From positions 19,458 through 83,457 of the forward strand of contig CAKUCX010000005.1 of NCBI GenBank assembly GCA_934643865.1: a DNA stretch of 64,000 nucleotides. Direction: 5' to 3'. Numbering within the stretch: the stretch's first letter is position 1; every line of letters begins with the position of its first letter. The notes under the pieces were generated by a model that worked only from the letters and a program-made list of their open reading frames with translations, searched no databases and was not told the DNA's origin. This stretch comes from an uncultured Kiritimatiellota bacterium. GTDB lineage: Bacteria > Verrucomicrobiota > Kiritimatiellia > RFP12 > UBA1067. A program made the position numbers and the translations under genes. Of this stretch, positions 49,236-57,530 are shown one piece after another.

Positions 49236-50729
49236 TCAGCCGCGGCGGGCGGGCGCGCCGACCCCGGCATAAGCCCCGACAAGCGCCCGGCCGCAGACGC
49301 CCCAGCAGTTGGCCGGGCGGACGAGAACGCGCAGCGCCCCTTCGCAGGCGACTTCGGACGCGGCGAAGACGCACGTCGCCCACGCCGCATCCCGCGATTC
49401 GGGCAGATTGATGCCCGGCGAATAGACGCGCTTTTCCTTGAGGAGCGTCCCGTCGGCCCGTTCGACGCGGACGAAGTACTCATGGGCGCGCGGGCGCGCG
49501 CCCTGCGCGGGCGCCGTGGGGAAGCGCACCGTCACCTGCCGCGTCGCGCGCCCCCGCCGATCTCGGCCGACGCCCTCGGAGACCTCGACGCGCGCGCCCG
49601 CCGGAAACGCGGGGGCCGACGAGGCCGCCCGGCGCGCCGCGTCGACCTGCGCCGGGCGCGCCCGCGCATCCATTGAGAAGGCGATGTCCGGTCCAAGCGG
49701 CTGGTCGAAGCCGAAATCGCGGCGTTCGATGACGACGCAGTCCCCCTTCACCGTCATCACCGAGCCGCCGTGCCCCTTGCCGCCGAGCACGTGCGGCATC
49801 TGCTTCTCGCGCATGTAGTCGTCTTTGTACCAGCTGATGTCGATGCCGTTCTCGCGCACGCGCCCGACCGGCGCATTGGCAAGCGATCCGTTGTTGACGG
49901 TCACATAGCCGCCGATCCAGACGCCGCGAGGGTCCGTGAGCATGTAGTGCGTATGCCCCTGGAACGCAATCGCGTTTGGCCAATGCGCAAGGGCCTTTCC
50001 GGCAATGCCCCGGTCGGCGCCCCACATCTCCTCGTCGGCGAGATACGTCCCGCCGATGTAGCGGTGCTGGCTGTAGAAGAACGGCCTGTCGCGCGGCAGG
50101 TCCAGCGCCGTAAGCCGCGCCGCGAGATCGTCCGGCGCGCTCCCGTACTCGCGCATGAAATTCGACAGGATGAAGTCGTAGCCCTTCACCCGCACGTGCC
50201 GGACGGGCGTCCACGGTTCGTGGAAAAACGCCTCCCAGCATTCCCTGCGCAGTTCGTCCGCGCTCAGGCTCCGCGGCGTCGGGACGCCCGCCTCACGGAA
50301 GCGCGCCTTCAGCCGGTCGTCGTAGAAGCGCGCCTCCGCGTCGTGGTCGCCGTAGTGCATGAGATTCGCGACCGGCGAGCCGTCCGGCAGCCGCCCGTCC
50401 GGGAAGACGGCGAACCATGCGTCCGCAAGGGCCTTCAGTTCCGTCTCAAGGCCGTTGTCGGCAAGATCGCCCGAGACGAGCACGCCGTCGACATGGCGGT
50501 CGCGGAAGTATTCGAGCGCGTGGCGGAAGAGCGCCGTCGCCCGCTTCGGATCGTCGCGCGGCCCGACGCGGACGTGGACGTCGCTCAGGAGGCCGATGAC
50601 CAGGTCAGGGGCCGCGTTTCCGCCCGTCGCGCCCCGCGCGCCGGCGGAAAGGCCGCAGGCCGCAGCGGCGCACGCGCCCTTCAAGAAGCCCCTCCGGCTC
50701 GTCGTCCCGCCCACGGAAACGGACGTCAT
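49236..50729 (-). CDS. Exported calcineurin-like metallophosphoesterase with Tat signal
   Basis: A 497-residue protein. SRRGFLKGA near the N-terminus is a twin-arginine signal, so the protein is exported folded, probably with its metals. The phosphoesterase motifs are LLSDVHV, LVSGDLADNG, GDHDAEA in place of the usual GNHD, and FQGHTHYM. The last 150 residues form a beta-sandwich-like domain (VRFPTAPAQGARPRAHEYFVRV). Substrate is unknown. Its ATG overlaps the stop of the DUF5696-like gene by 4 bases, and it is the last gene of the glycan operon. Confidence 0.82.
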   Translation of the reverse strand: MTSVSVGGTTSRRGFLKGACAAAACGLSAGARGATGGNAAPDLVIGLLSDVHVRVGPRDDPKRATALFRHALEYFRDRHVDGVLVSGDLADNGLETELKALADAWFAVFPDGRLPDGSPVANLMHYGDHDAEARFYDDRLKARFREAGVPTPRSLSADELRRECWEAFFHEPWTPVRHVRVKGYDFILSNFMREYGSAPDDLAARLTALDLPRDRPFFYSQHRYIGGTYLADEEMWGADRGIAGKALAHWPNAIAFQGHTHYMLTDPRGVWIGGYVTVNNGSLANAPVGRVRENGIDISWYKDDYMREKQMPHVLGGKGHGGSVMTVKGDCVVIERRDFGFDQPLGPDIAFSMDARARPAQVDAARRAASSAPAFPAGARVEVSEGVGRDRRGRATRQVTVRFPTAPAQGARPRAHEYFVRVERADGTLLKEKRVYSPGINLPESRDAAWATCVFAASEVACEGALRVLVRPANCWGVCGRALVGAYAGVGAPARRG

Positions 50730-52555
50730 CGCCCCACCCCCTTCTCCTCGCCGGCGCCGGGCACGACGACGTAGTCGAGCGGGGGCACTGCGCGTCCGTC
50801 GACCGAGGCCGTCTGCGCGCCGTAGTTGACGAGCATCCGCGCGCCGTTCGCGTAGGTGATGCGCACGAGGTCCGGCGCGACCGTCTCGTGCTTCTCCATG
50901 AAGTGGAACTGCAGGTCGCTGCGCCGGGCGTACTCGTCGCAGCCCTCCTTCATCCACGCGACGCCCTGGCGCATTTTCTCGTCCGTCGTCGCCTCCAGGT
51001 CGATCGTGCCCATCGACGGCGGGCGTCCCGTCACGAAGCACGAATGCCAGTAGTAGGTCGGCCGGCCGCCGAACTCCGCGAGCTTGAGCAGATAGCGGCG
51101 GTCGGGGTTCGCCGTGCAGTTGATCATCGTGCGGAACGGCGTCGAAAGGACGATGCCGTGGTAGACGAGCTGCCAGAGGGGGATGTACGCGTCCACCATC
51201 TTGCCGCGCGGCGGCTCGAAGGGCTTCACCCACTGGACCGTAAGCGCGGAGTCAACCGAGCCGATGCAGAAGTCGAACGCGCCTTCGCTCGCGCTGCCGC
51301 CGAACGTCGCGCGCAGCTCGTCGAGAATGCGCCCCTCCCACACGGCGCGCTGGCCGTTGTTCAGGCGGTGGCGCCCGTCGGGGCAGGGGAAGAGGCTGCG
51401 GCTCGTCGTCACGTCCACGTAGAAGAGGCCCTTGAAGCCGAGCGTCGCCATCTCCGCGCACTGCTTCGGGCAGAAGCGCTCGTAGGCGCGCTGGGGGCAC
51501 ATCGTGTAGAGCCGCCCGCCGCCCCAGCTCGTCTTGCCCTTTCTGAGCGTGCCGTCCGGGTTCTTCTCGACGACGTACTCGCTGTCCCACGTGTCCGCGA
51601 TCATGTAGCAGTCGCGGAACGAGGAGTGGCCCACGATCTGGTAGCCCGCCGCCTGCGCGTGGCGCACGCAGTCCTTCAGCTTCGCCTCGCCGCCGAGCGT
51701 CGGCTCGACGGGGAAGATCTGCGGGAAACGCCCGTCGTGCCCGCCCACGTTCCAGCCGACGAGGCAGAACTCCGCACCCGCGACGCCCTGGCGGCGGCAC
51801 TCGTCCACGATCTCCTTCACGCGGTCGAACGTGACGACGGGCCGGACAGGCGGCTCGTTGCGCGTGACCTGGTCGGGGACCGGGCTCGGCACCGGCTTCC
51901 ACGCCTGGCGGATGCGCACCTCGGGGTGTCGCGCCGCATAGGCGAGGAGCGGCTGGTCCTTGACGCGCGCCGCAAGCGGACGGCACGCCCCGCGCCCGAG
52001 CTGGTAGGCGCGGTAGCAGCGGGCGATGCCCGAGTAGTCCGCGTCGTCGCCCGAGAGGAACGTGTACTCGACGGCGATGTCCTCGTAGACGTCGTCCATG
52101 TGGCGGTCGAAGAGGGCGTAGACGCAGTACATCCCCTTCTTCGCCTCGGCGACGAGCGAAAGCGAATAGGGCATCCCCGTCACGATCGCGCAAAACGTCG
52201 CGCGCGGCGTCTTCAGCCCGTACATCGGCATCGGCACGTGCCAGCCCTCGCGCACGCGCCCGTCCGTCTCGTGGAAGCGGCCGAGCGTGTTGTTCGGGAA
52301 GACCCAGTAGCCCGCCTCGCCCGTCTGCGCCGTCGCGAAGTCGGGCTTCAGGGCGACGCTCTTCACGTCCGGCGGAATCGCGGCGCGCGGCCAGACGAAG
52401 CGGGCCTTGCCGTCCTTGATTTCAAGCGGTCGCGTCTCGCGGCGCGTCGCGCCGTCTGCCGTCACCGTCTCGACCGTCATCGTCGCCGCGCAGCACGCCG
52501 CCGCAAGCGCGCACGCGCCGAAGACGGCGAGCGCCCCTTTCGTCCAGCCCATCAT
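50726..52555 (-). CDS. Secreted TIM-barrel glycosidase-like protein (DUF5696-like)
   Basis: A 609-residue exported protein. After the signal peptide, a beta-rich N-terminal domain leads to a barrel-like region. VKEIVDECRRQGVAGAEFCLVGWNVGGHDGRFP, LGFKGLFYVDVTTSR and DFCIGSVDSAL mark successive strands with acidic residues at their ends. The pattern recalls DUF5696 proteins, related to endo-acting hydrolases that act on host-type glycans. I am not sure of the family or the catalytic pair. GGAGGGG precedes the ATG. It is flanked by a beta-propeller gene and a phosphoesterase in one operon. Confidence 0.6.
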   Translation of the reverse strand: MMGWTKGALAVFGACALAAACCAATMTVETVTADGATRRETRPLEIKDGKARFVWPRAAIPPDVKSVALKPDFATAQTGEAGYWVFPNNTLGRFHETDGRVREGWHVPMPMYGLKTPRATFCAIVTGMPYSLSLVAEAKKGMYCVYALFDRHMDDVYEDIAVEYTFLSGDDADYSGIARCYRAYQLGRGACRPLAARVKDQPLLAYAARHPEVRIRQAWKPVPSPVPDQVTRNEPPVRPVVTFDRVKEIVDECRRQGVAGAEFCLVGWNVGGHDGRFPQIFPVEPTLGGEAKLKDCVRHAQAAGYQIVGHSSFRDCYMIADTWDSEYVVEKNPDGTLRKGKTSWGGGRLYTMCPQRAYERFCPKQCAEMATLGFKGLFYVDVTTSRSLFPCPDGRHRLNNGQRAVWEGRILDELRATFGGSASEGAFDFCIGSVDSALTVQWVKPFEPPRGKMVDAYIPLWQLVYHGIVLSTPFRTMINCTANPDRRYLLKLAEFGGRPTYYWHSCFVTGRPPSMGTIDLEATTDEKMRQGVAWMKEGCDEYARRSDLQFHFMEKHETVAPDLVRITYANGARMLVNYGAQTASVDGRAVPPLDYVVVPGAGEEKGVGR

Positions 52556-52567
52556 GTGCGTCCCCTC

Positions 52568-53509
52568 CTATTTGAGCGGTTCGACGTCGAGCGTCGTCGC
52601 GCCGTAGTTCGAGACGTAGAGGCGCCCACGCCAGACGCAGGGCTCGCTCGGGCGCACGAAGCCGCCCTTCTTGAGGACGGTGATCGCGCCCTCCGGGGAG
52701 ACGCGCACGGACTGGTCGCCAAACATGTCGGCGATGTAGAGGTTACCCGCCTTGTCGACGCAAAAGCCGTCCGGCGTGACGACGCCCGCCTCGGGGCGGA
52801 CGATCTCGCGCGCCTCGGCGACGCGCCCGTCCGCGCCGAGCTTCAGCCTCCACACGCGGCCGTCGCCGTAGTTGCCCACGTAGAGCGTCCCCTTCGCGTC
52901 GACGGCGACGCCGTTGAGACCGCCCCGGATCTTCGGATTGCGCGTGACGTCGCTGAAGACGCACTGCACGTCGGCGGGCGTGTTCCCCACGCGCACGTTG
53001 CGGTCTTTCGCGTCGAACATGTAGAGCCCGCTCGTCGCCGCCCCGTCGCCGCGCGAGACGCCGTAGAGGAACGCCTGCGTGAGGTAGAGCTTCCCCTTCC
53101 AGTATTTGACGCCGTTCGCGTTGTCGAGGCCCTCGGCGACCGTCTCGCAGGCGGCGACCGCGTCGCCCTTGAACGTGTAGCGCAGAAGGCGCCCCTGGCC
53201 CTTCTTCTGGCAGTCGCACACGTAGAGCTCGCCCTCCGGGCCGAAGCAGATGCCCATCGGCTGCGCATAGCCGCTCGCGGCGAGCGGCGCGACGTCGAAC
53301 CACTTGTACGGCTTGGCGTCCGGCGCGTCGAGGCGGAAGATCGCGCCCGGCTGCCGGCGGTTCGTGTTCGGCGCGGCGATCACGAGCCGCCCCTCGGGGT
53401 CGACCGCCATGCCGTCGGGCGTCGTGCAGGCCGCGGGCATCTGGACGAGCCCCGCCAGCGAAGCGGCCGCCATGAACGTCGGCAGCAGCGTCATCGTCAT
53501 CTTCTTCAT
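52568..53509 (-). CDS. Secreted NHL/SMP-30-like beta-propeller protein
   Basis: A 313-residue exported protein of six-bladed propeller type. Repeated blades read TPDGMAVDPEGRLVIA, PMGICFGPEGELYVCD, LNGVAVDAKGTLYVGN and TPDGFCVDKAGNLYIAD, the NHL/gluconolactonase pattern. It may be a lactonase or a sugar-binding protein; the metal-binding residues of SMP-30 are not clearly conserved. Its start follows AAAGGAA. It lies 29 bases after the LpxL-like gene and 12 bases before the DUF5696-like gene. Confidence 0.75.
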   Translation of the reverse strand: MKKMTMTLLPTFMAAASLAGLVQMPAACTTPDGMAVDPEGRLVIAAPNTNRRQPGAIFRLDAPDAKPYKWFDVAPLAASGYAQPMGICFGPEGELYVCDCQKKGQGRLLRYTFKGDAVAACETVAEGLDNANGVKYWKGKLYLTQAFLYGVSRGDGAATSGLYMFDAKDRNVRVGNTPADVQCVFSDVTRNPKIRGGLNGVAVDAKGTLYVGNYGDGRVWRLKLGADGRVAEAREIVRPEAGVVTPDGFCVDKAGNLYIADMFGDQSVRVSPEGAITVLKKGGFVRPSEPCVWRGRLYVSNYGATTLDVEPLK

Positions 53510-53538
53510 CGTGTCGTTCCTTTCTTGTTCCTAAAGCC

Positions 53539-54351
53539 TCACCGCCACCGCCGGTGCGCCCAGAGGTACTGCTCGGGATAGCGGCGGATCGCCTCGCCGA
53601 GGCGGTCGTTGAGAAGCTGCGTGTAGGCGGCCCTGTCGCCGTCCTTCGCGAAGACGAGCGGCGGGCCGCCCACGAGGCGGTAGCGGTACGGCGCGACGCG
53701 CACGAAGGAGCCGACGACGACGGGGAGGCCCGTGCGCATCGCAAGGCGCGTCGCGCTCGTGAACGTCTTCGCGGGGCGGCCGAGGAACGTGAGCGGAAGC
53801 CCCTTGGCCGTGTGCTGGTCCATCAGGATCGTCATCGCCGCGCGCGTGCCGGTCCACTGGCGGAGGATGGCGGGCGTGAAGCCGTGCTTCTTGTCGATGA
53901 CCGTCACGGGACCCCGGAAGTGGTGCTTCTTCATCCAGCGCGCGACGAGGCGGCTGTTCATCACGCGCGCGACCGCGATCATCGGCCGCGCGAACGAGAG
54001 GATGTTCGTCGCCGCCTCCCACACGCCGTGGTGGGCGCTCACGAGGAGGATCGGCTTCTCCGTCTCCTCCAGGAGCAGCCGCACCGTCTCCGGCGCGCCC
54101 TCCGAGACGTCCAGGTGCGCACGCCAGTTCTCCTTCGTCACGACGTGCGGTACGCACAGCGCCTCGCAGATATGTCCCGCCAGATGCCCCCAGCTCGCGC
54201 GCGCGATGCGCGCGGCCTCCTTCGGGTCGTCCGTGATGCCGGCCTTGAGGATGTTGTCGATGGCGATGCGGCGGCGTTTCCTGAAGAACGGGAAGAGCGC
54301 GCGCGCGAAGGCGGCACCCCAGTCATAGGCGTGTCGGTCGATGAAATTCAC
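53539..54351 (-). CDS. LpxL/HtrB-like lysophospholipid acyltransferase
   Basis: A 270-residue protein of the lipid A late acyltransferase family, which adds a secondary acyl chain to Kdo-lipid A. The active-site motif is HHGVWE, in the place of HFGNWE. IDKKHG, ILMDQHTAKGL and PEQYLWAHRRWR at the end are family features. It is shorter than E. coli LpxL (about 306), lacking the long N-terminal membrane part. It starts with a GTG overlapping the glycosidase stop. Finding it inside a secreted glycosidase operon is unexpected and may link lipid A modification to glycan use. Confidence 0.85.
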   Translation of the reverse strand: MNFIDRHAYDWGAAFARALFPFFRKRRRIAIDNILKAGITDDPKEAARIARASWGHLAGHICEALCVPHVVTKENWRAHLDVSEGAPETVRLLLEETEKPILLVSAHHGVWEAATNILSFARPMIAVARVMNSRLVARWMKKHHFRGPVTVIDKKHGFTPAILRQWTGTRAAMTILMDQHTAKGLPLTFLGRPAKTFTSATRLAMRTGLPVVVGSFVRVAPYRYRLVGGPPLVFAKDGDRAAYTQLLNDRLGEAIRRYPEQYLWAHRRWR

Positions 54352-57026
54352 TCGGCGGCGACCTCGTAGAGCATGCGGGCGCCGGCGGGGCCCTTCACGT
54401 CGGCCGTGAAGACGAGCCGGCCGTCCTCGACGGACGCCGGCATCTTCTCAAGGCGGCGGCCCGTCGTCTCCAGCGCCCACACCGAGAGGTCGGCGGGGCG
54501 CGCGAGGGCGAGCGCGACGCGCGCCCGGCCGTTGCGGACGACGGGCGGATAGCTCCCCCACTTGAGGAGCGTGCGCTTCTCCCTGTCGGCGTAGACGTTG
54601 CCGTCCGCCTGCACGTCCGTGAGGTGCGTGACGAGCATCCGGCGGGAGGTCGCGAGCGGTCGGCCGTCGAGCGAACTTGCCCAGAGCGTCGTCGCGACGT
54701 CCCCGGCGTCGAAGGCGACCGCGCCCGCCTGGATCGTCCCCGACGGCGTGAAGCCGCCAGCCGTCTTCTCCGTCACGATGCGGAACGTGCCGCGCGTGCG
54801 GTCGAGGTCGATGGCGGGGTTCGGACGGAGCGCGACGGGCGGCTCCTTCCGCGCAAGCTGCTCCTTCAGGTTGAAGGTCTTCAGGCCCGGAACGGGCTTG
54901 ACGGCGGTCGCCGTGCGGATCTGCCAGGCGGCGTCCTTCCACGGCGGGACCAGCCCCGTGGGGCCGTCCTTCGGCAGGAACGTGTCGGGCGTCACCGCGT
55001 TCGCGATCATGTCCGCAAGCGGCGCGAGGTCGCCGCGCAGGAAGAGGCACACGCTCGCGCGGTCGCCGGCCTGGCCGAGCGGGTCGCTCGCCACGTCGAA
55101 GTAGCCGGGGACGCCCTTTCGGTCGTACAGGTTGTCAAGCCCGTGCGAGTAGGCGAAGCGCCAGAGGCCGTCCCAGTCCTGGAGCGCGCTCATCGCGCCC
55201 GTCATGATCCCGCCCACGCCCCGGAACATGCCGGGGCCCGAGAAGTTCCACTCGGTGATCGTGAACGGTTTCGTGGGCATGCGCGTGTAGGCGCAGGCGA
55301 CGGGCGGCAGCGTGCCGGCGAAGACGGGGTTCGCGTTGCCGCACATCGAGGGCAGGGACCACGACTTCGCGAGGAACTGCGGGTGGTCCACATAGAAGTG
55401 GTCGTCCACGTAGTCGTAGAGGTCTTCGCGCACGGCCATGAGCGGCGTGTAGTGGCTGCCGCAGTTCTGGTTCGTGAGGAGGGCCTTCACGCCCAGCTCC
55501 TTCATGTAGGCGCGCTGGCGCGCGACGAGCTTCCGCTCGATGTCCGCCATGAAGGCGATCAAGACGGCGGACGATTCCGAAACCTTCTCCGGGTCGTCCA
55601 GCCCCTTGGCGAAGCCCGCATCCGCCGCGCGCCGCTCCGCAAGCCACGCCGTCCACGCCTTCTTCATCGGCGCCTCGCCGCGAATCCGGCGCCAGCACCA
55701 GGTGAGATGCCCTTCGTTGATGAGCGAGATGAGCGGCAGGCCGGGCTCGTCCTTGTAGGCGCGCCCCGTGTAGGGGTTCACATGCGTGAGGAGGTTCTTC
55801 GCGAACGTCGCCCAGTTTTGGTAGGCGCCCTCGTGGACGGGGATGAGGTTCTTGTAGACCTGCTGGTCGACGCGACCGTCGCGGTCGATACCGATCGCGC
55901 GCCAGGCGACGGGGCGGCAGGTGAAGAGGTCGGTCGTCACGTAGACGCCCTTCTCGTAGAACTTCGCAAGCAGGTAGTCGAGGCGGTCCATCCGCTCGGC
56001 GTTCAGCGCGAGGCCGTCCGCCGCGCCCTTCACCGCGCCGTTGGCGGACTCGTAGTGGTGGATGCGCACGGTGTTGTAGCCGAGGCGCACGAGGCGCGTC
56101 ACGAGCCGGTCGGCAAGGTCGTGGTCCGGGAAGTTCGCGTCGAAGCAGAGGTTGACGCCGTAGAAGCGCTGCTTCCGTCCGGGCAGGTTCTCGAACTCGA
56201 AGTGCCCGTTGACGGCCTTCAGCCAGCCGTGCTTGCCGGCGGGGGCGTCCTGCAGGCCCTGGTTCGAGAAGTCGAGCGCGCTGCCCGCCTCGATGTCCTT
56301 GCGGTAGTCGAGCGGAATCCAGTCCGGCCCCGCCTTCACGACGACGGGCTTGTCGATCATCACCTTCACGCCGTCCTTCGCCGCGACGAGGCAGAGGAAC
56401 GCGCGCTGGTCGCCCTTGTTGAACGCGCGGCCGCCGTCGGCCGAGATCCGCAGCGAAATCGTCTGCACCCACTTGCGGTCGTCCTGGATGTGGAGGTGCG
56501 CGCCGCCGGGGAAGACGAGGCGGAAGGCGTCGCGCCCGGGCGGCGCAAACTCGATCCAGTCGGCCGTGCCGCCCCAGACGCCGAGGGACTTCCCGTCCCA
56601 CGCCTTCGCGAACGTGCCGGACGCCCCGCCCGACGTCTTCCACGCGCTGCCGGCGAACGTCTCGCAGGGCATCGTGAGCGTGAGCACGACGAGTTCGGGC
56701 GTCTGGTCGCGGTCGCTCGTCACCGAGGCGTCGAGGACGGCGCGCCCGTCGTCGGCCGCGAGCAGCGTCGTGCGGCCGTGGGCGCACGTCACCCCTTCCC
56801 TGTCCGTGAAGAAGTCGAACGTGGCCGTCCCCGTCGCGGCGTCCGGGAAGGCGAAGTCGCGCCGGGCGCCCTTCGACGTGCCCGACCAGCCCGCATGGTG
56901 GATCGCCAGGGCGAGGCGCGCGCCCGTGTCGCCCACGCGCACGTCGCCGTTCATGCCCATGCCCAGTTCAAGCGGCGCCGCGCACAGCGTCCCCGCCGCG
57001 GCCGCGAATGCGAGAGATTTCATCAT
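54348..57026 (-). CDS. Large secreted clan GH-A (GH5-like) glycoside hydrolase
   Basis: An 892-residue exported protein. An N-terminal beta domain of about 270 residues precedes a (beta/alpha)8 barrel. The barrel shows FYGVNLCFDANFP, YNTVRIHHYES, LPLISLINEGHLTW (acid/base Glu) and FTITEWNFSGP (nucleophile Glu), and a C-terminal beta domain closes it. This fits clan GH-A, but the closest family is not certain. It starts the operon that continues with the LpxL-like, propeller, DUF5696-like and phosphoesterase genes. The promoter at 57082-57111 precedes it by about 55 bases. Confidence 0.78.
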   Translation of the reverse strand: MMKSLAFAAAAGTLCAAPLELGMGMNGDVRVGDTGARLALAIHHAGWSGTSKGARRDFAFPDAATGTATFDFFTDREGVTCAHGRTTLLAADDGRAVLDASVTSDRDQTPELVVLTLTMPCETFAGSAWKTSGGASGTFAKAWDGKSLGVWGGTADWIEFAPPGRDAFRLVFPGGAHLHIQDDRKWVQTISLRISADGGRAFNKGDQRAFLCLVAAKDGVKVMIDKPVVVKAGPDWIPLDYRKDIEAGSALDFSNQGLQDAPAGKHGWLKAVNGHFEFENLPGRKQRFYGVNLCFDANFPDHDLADRLVTRLVRLGYNTVRIHHYESANGAVKGAADGLALNAERMDRLDYLLAKFYEKGVYVTTDLFTCRPVAWRAIGIDRDGRVDQQVYKNLIPVHEGAYQNWATFAKNLLTHVNPYTGRAYKDEPGLPLISLINEGHLTWCWRRIRGEAPMKKAWTAWLAERRAADAGFAKGLDDPEKVSESSAVLIAFMADIERKLVARQRAYMKELGVKALLTNQNCGSHYTPLMAVREDLYDYVDDHFYVDHPQFLAKSWSLPSMCGNANPVFAGTLPPVACAYTRMPTKPFTITEWNFSGPGMFRGVGGIMTGAMSALQDWDGLWRFAYSHGLDNLYDRKGVPGYFDVASDPLGQAGDRASVCLFLRGDLAPLADMIANAVTPDTFLPKDGPTGLVPPWKDAAWQIRTATAVKPVPGLKTFNLKEQLARKEPPVALRPNPAIDLDRTRGTFRIVTEKTAGGFTPSGTIQAGAVAFDAGDVATTLWASSLDGRPLATSRRMLVTHLTDVQADGNVYADREKRTLLKWGSYPPVVRNGRARVALALARPADLSVWALETTGRRLEKMPASVEDGRLVFTADVKGPAGARMLYEVAAE

Positions 57027-57081
57027 TGGGAAGACTCACGTTGGAGGTTGTTAAAGATAAGGGAGGGAACCGTCGCGGGGT

Positions 57082-57111
57082 AGTATAGCCCATTCGCCGC
57101 GAGAGCGTCAA
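57082..57111 (-). promoter_or_regulatory. Promoter of the glycan operon
   Basis: TTGACG (57106-57111), an 18-base spacer and TATACT (57082-57087). The base triplet before TATACT is GGC, so this promoter lacks the extended -10 common elsewhere in the window. Confidence 0.55.
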
Positions 57112-57139
57112 CACGGGCATCCCCGGGCGGGGCGGTCTG

Positions 57140-57523
57140 CTAGCGCCCTTCGCGCAGGACGCGCGCGCGGCGGCGCTCCTCGGCCGTCCGCCCGACCTCG
57201 GAATACGCCTTGCGCGCGCCCACGAGGACAGGGCGCGTGAAGCCGTTGCGCGCGAGAATCGCCATCACCTTGCGCTGGAGGCGCCAGTCCGCCGCCGTCT
57301 CGGGGCAGTAGATGTTGATCGTGTCGCGCTTTTCAAGCCCGGACGCCCGGAGAAGCCCCGGCAGGTCCTCGGGGTCGACGTACCTGCCGCGATAGGTCAC
57401 GCCGCCGTCCTCGGTGATGGCGATCTCGGGGTGGCGCGCGTCCGTCACGTAGTGTTCGGTCGCGCAGCCCCCCGCAAGCAGGGCGGCCGCAGCAAGGCCG
57501 CCGCACATAAGCGCCGTCCGCAT
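57140..57523 (-). CDS. Small lipoprotein with TolR/ExbD-like periplasmic domain
   Basis: A 127-residue lipoprotein; the lipobox LAGGC is at residues 16-20. The mature part (AITEDGGVTYRGRYVDPEDLPGLL, then INIYCPETAADWRLQRKVMAILARNGF) has the strand-helix-strand-helix order of the TolR/ExbD periplasmic domain, with the conserved Gly after the long helix, but no membrane anchor. It may have adopted that fold for another role. It lies 7 bases after the beta-helix gene and is probably co-transcribed with it. Confidence 0.65.
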   Translation of the reverse strand: MRTALMCGGLAAAALLAGGCATEHYVTDARHPEIAITEDGGVTYRGRYVDPEDLPGLLRASGLEKRDTINIYCPETAADWRLQRKVMAILARNGFTRPVLVGARKAYSEVGRTAEERRRARVLREGR

Positions 57524-57530
57524 CGCCCGC

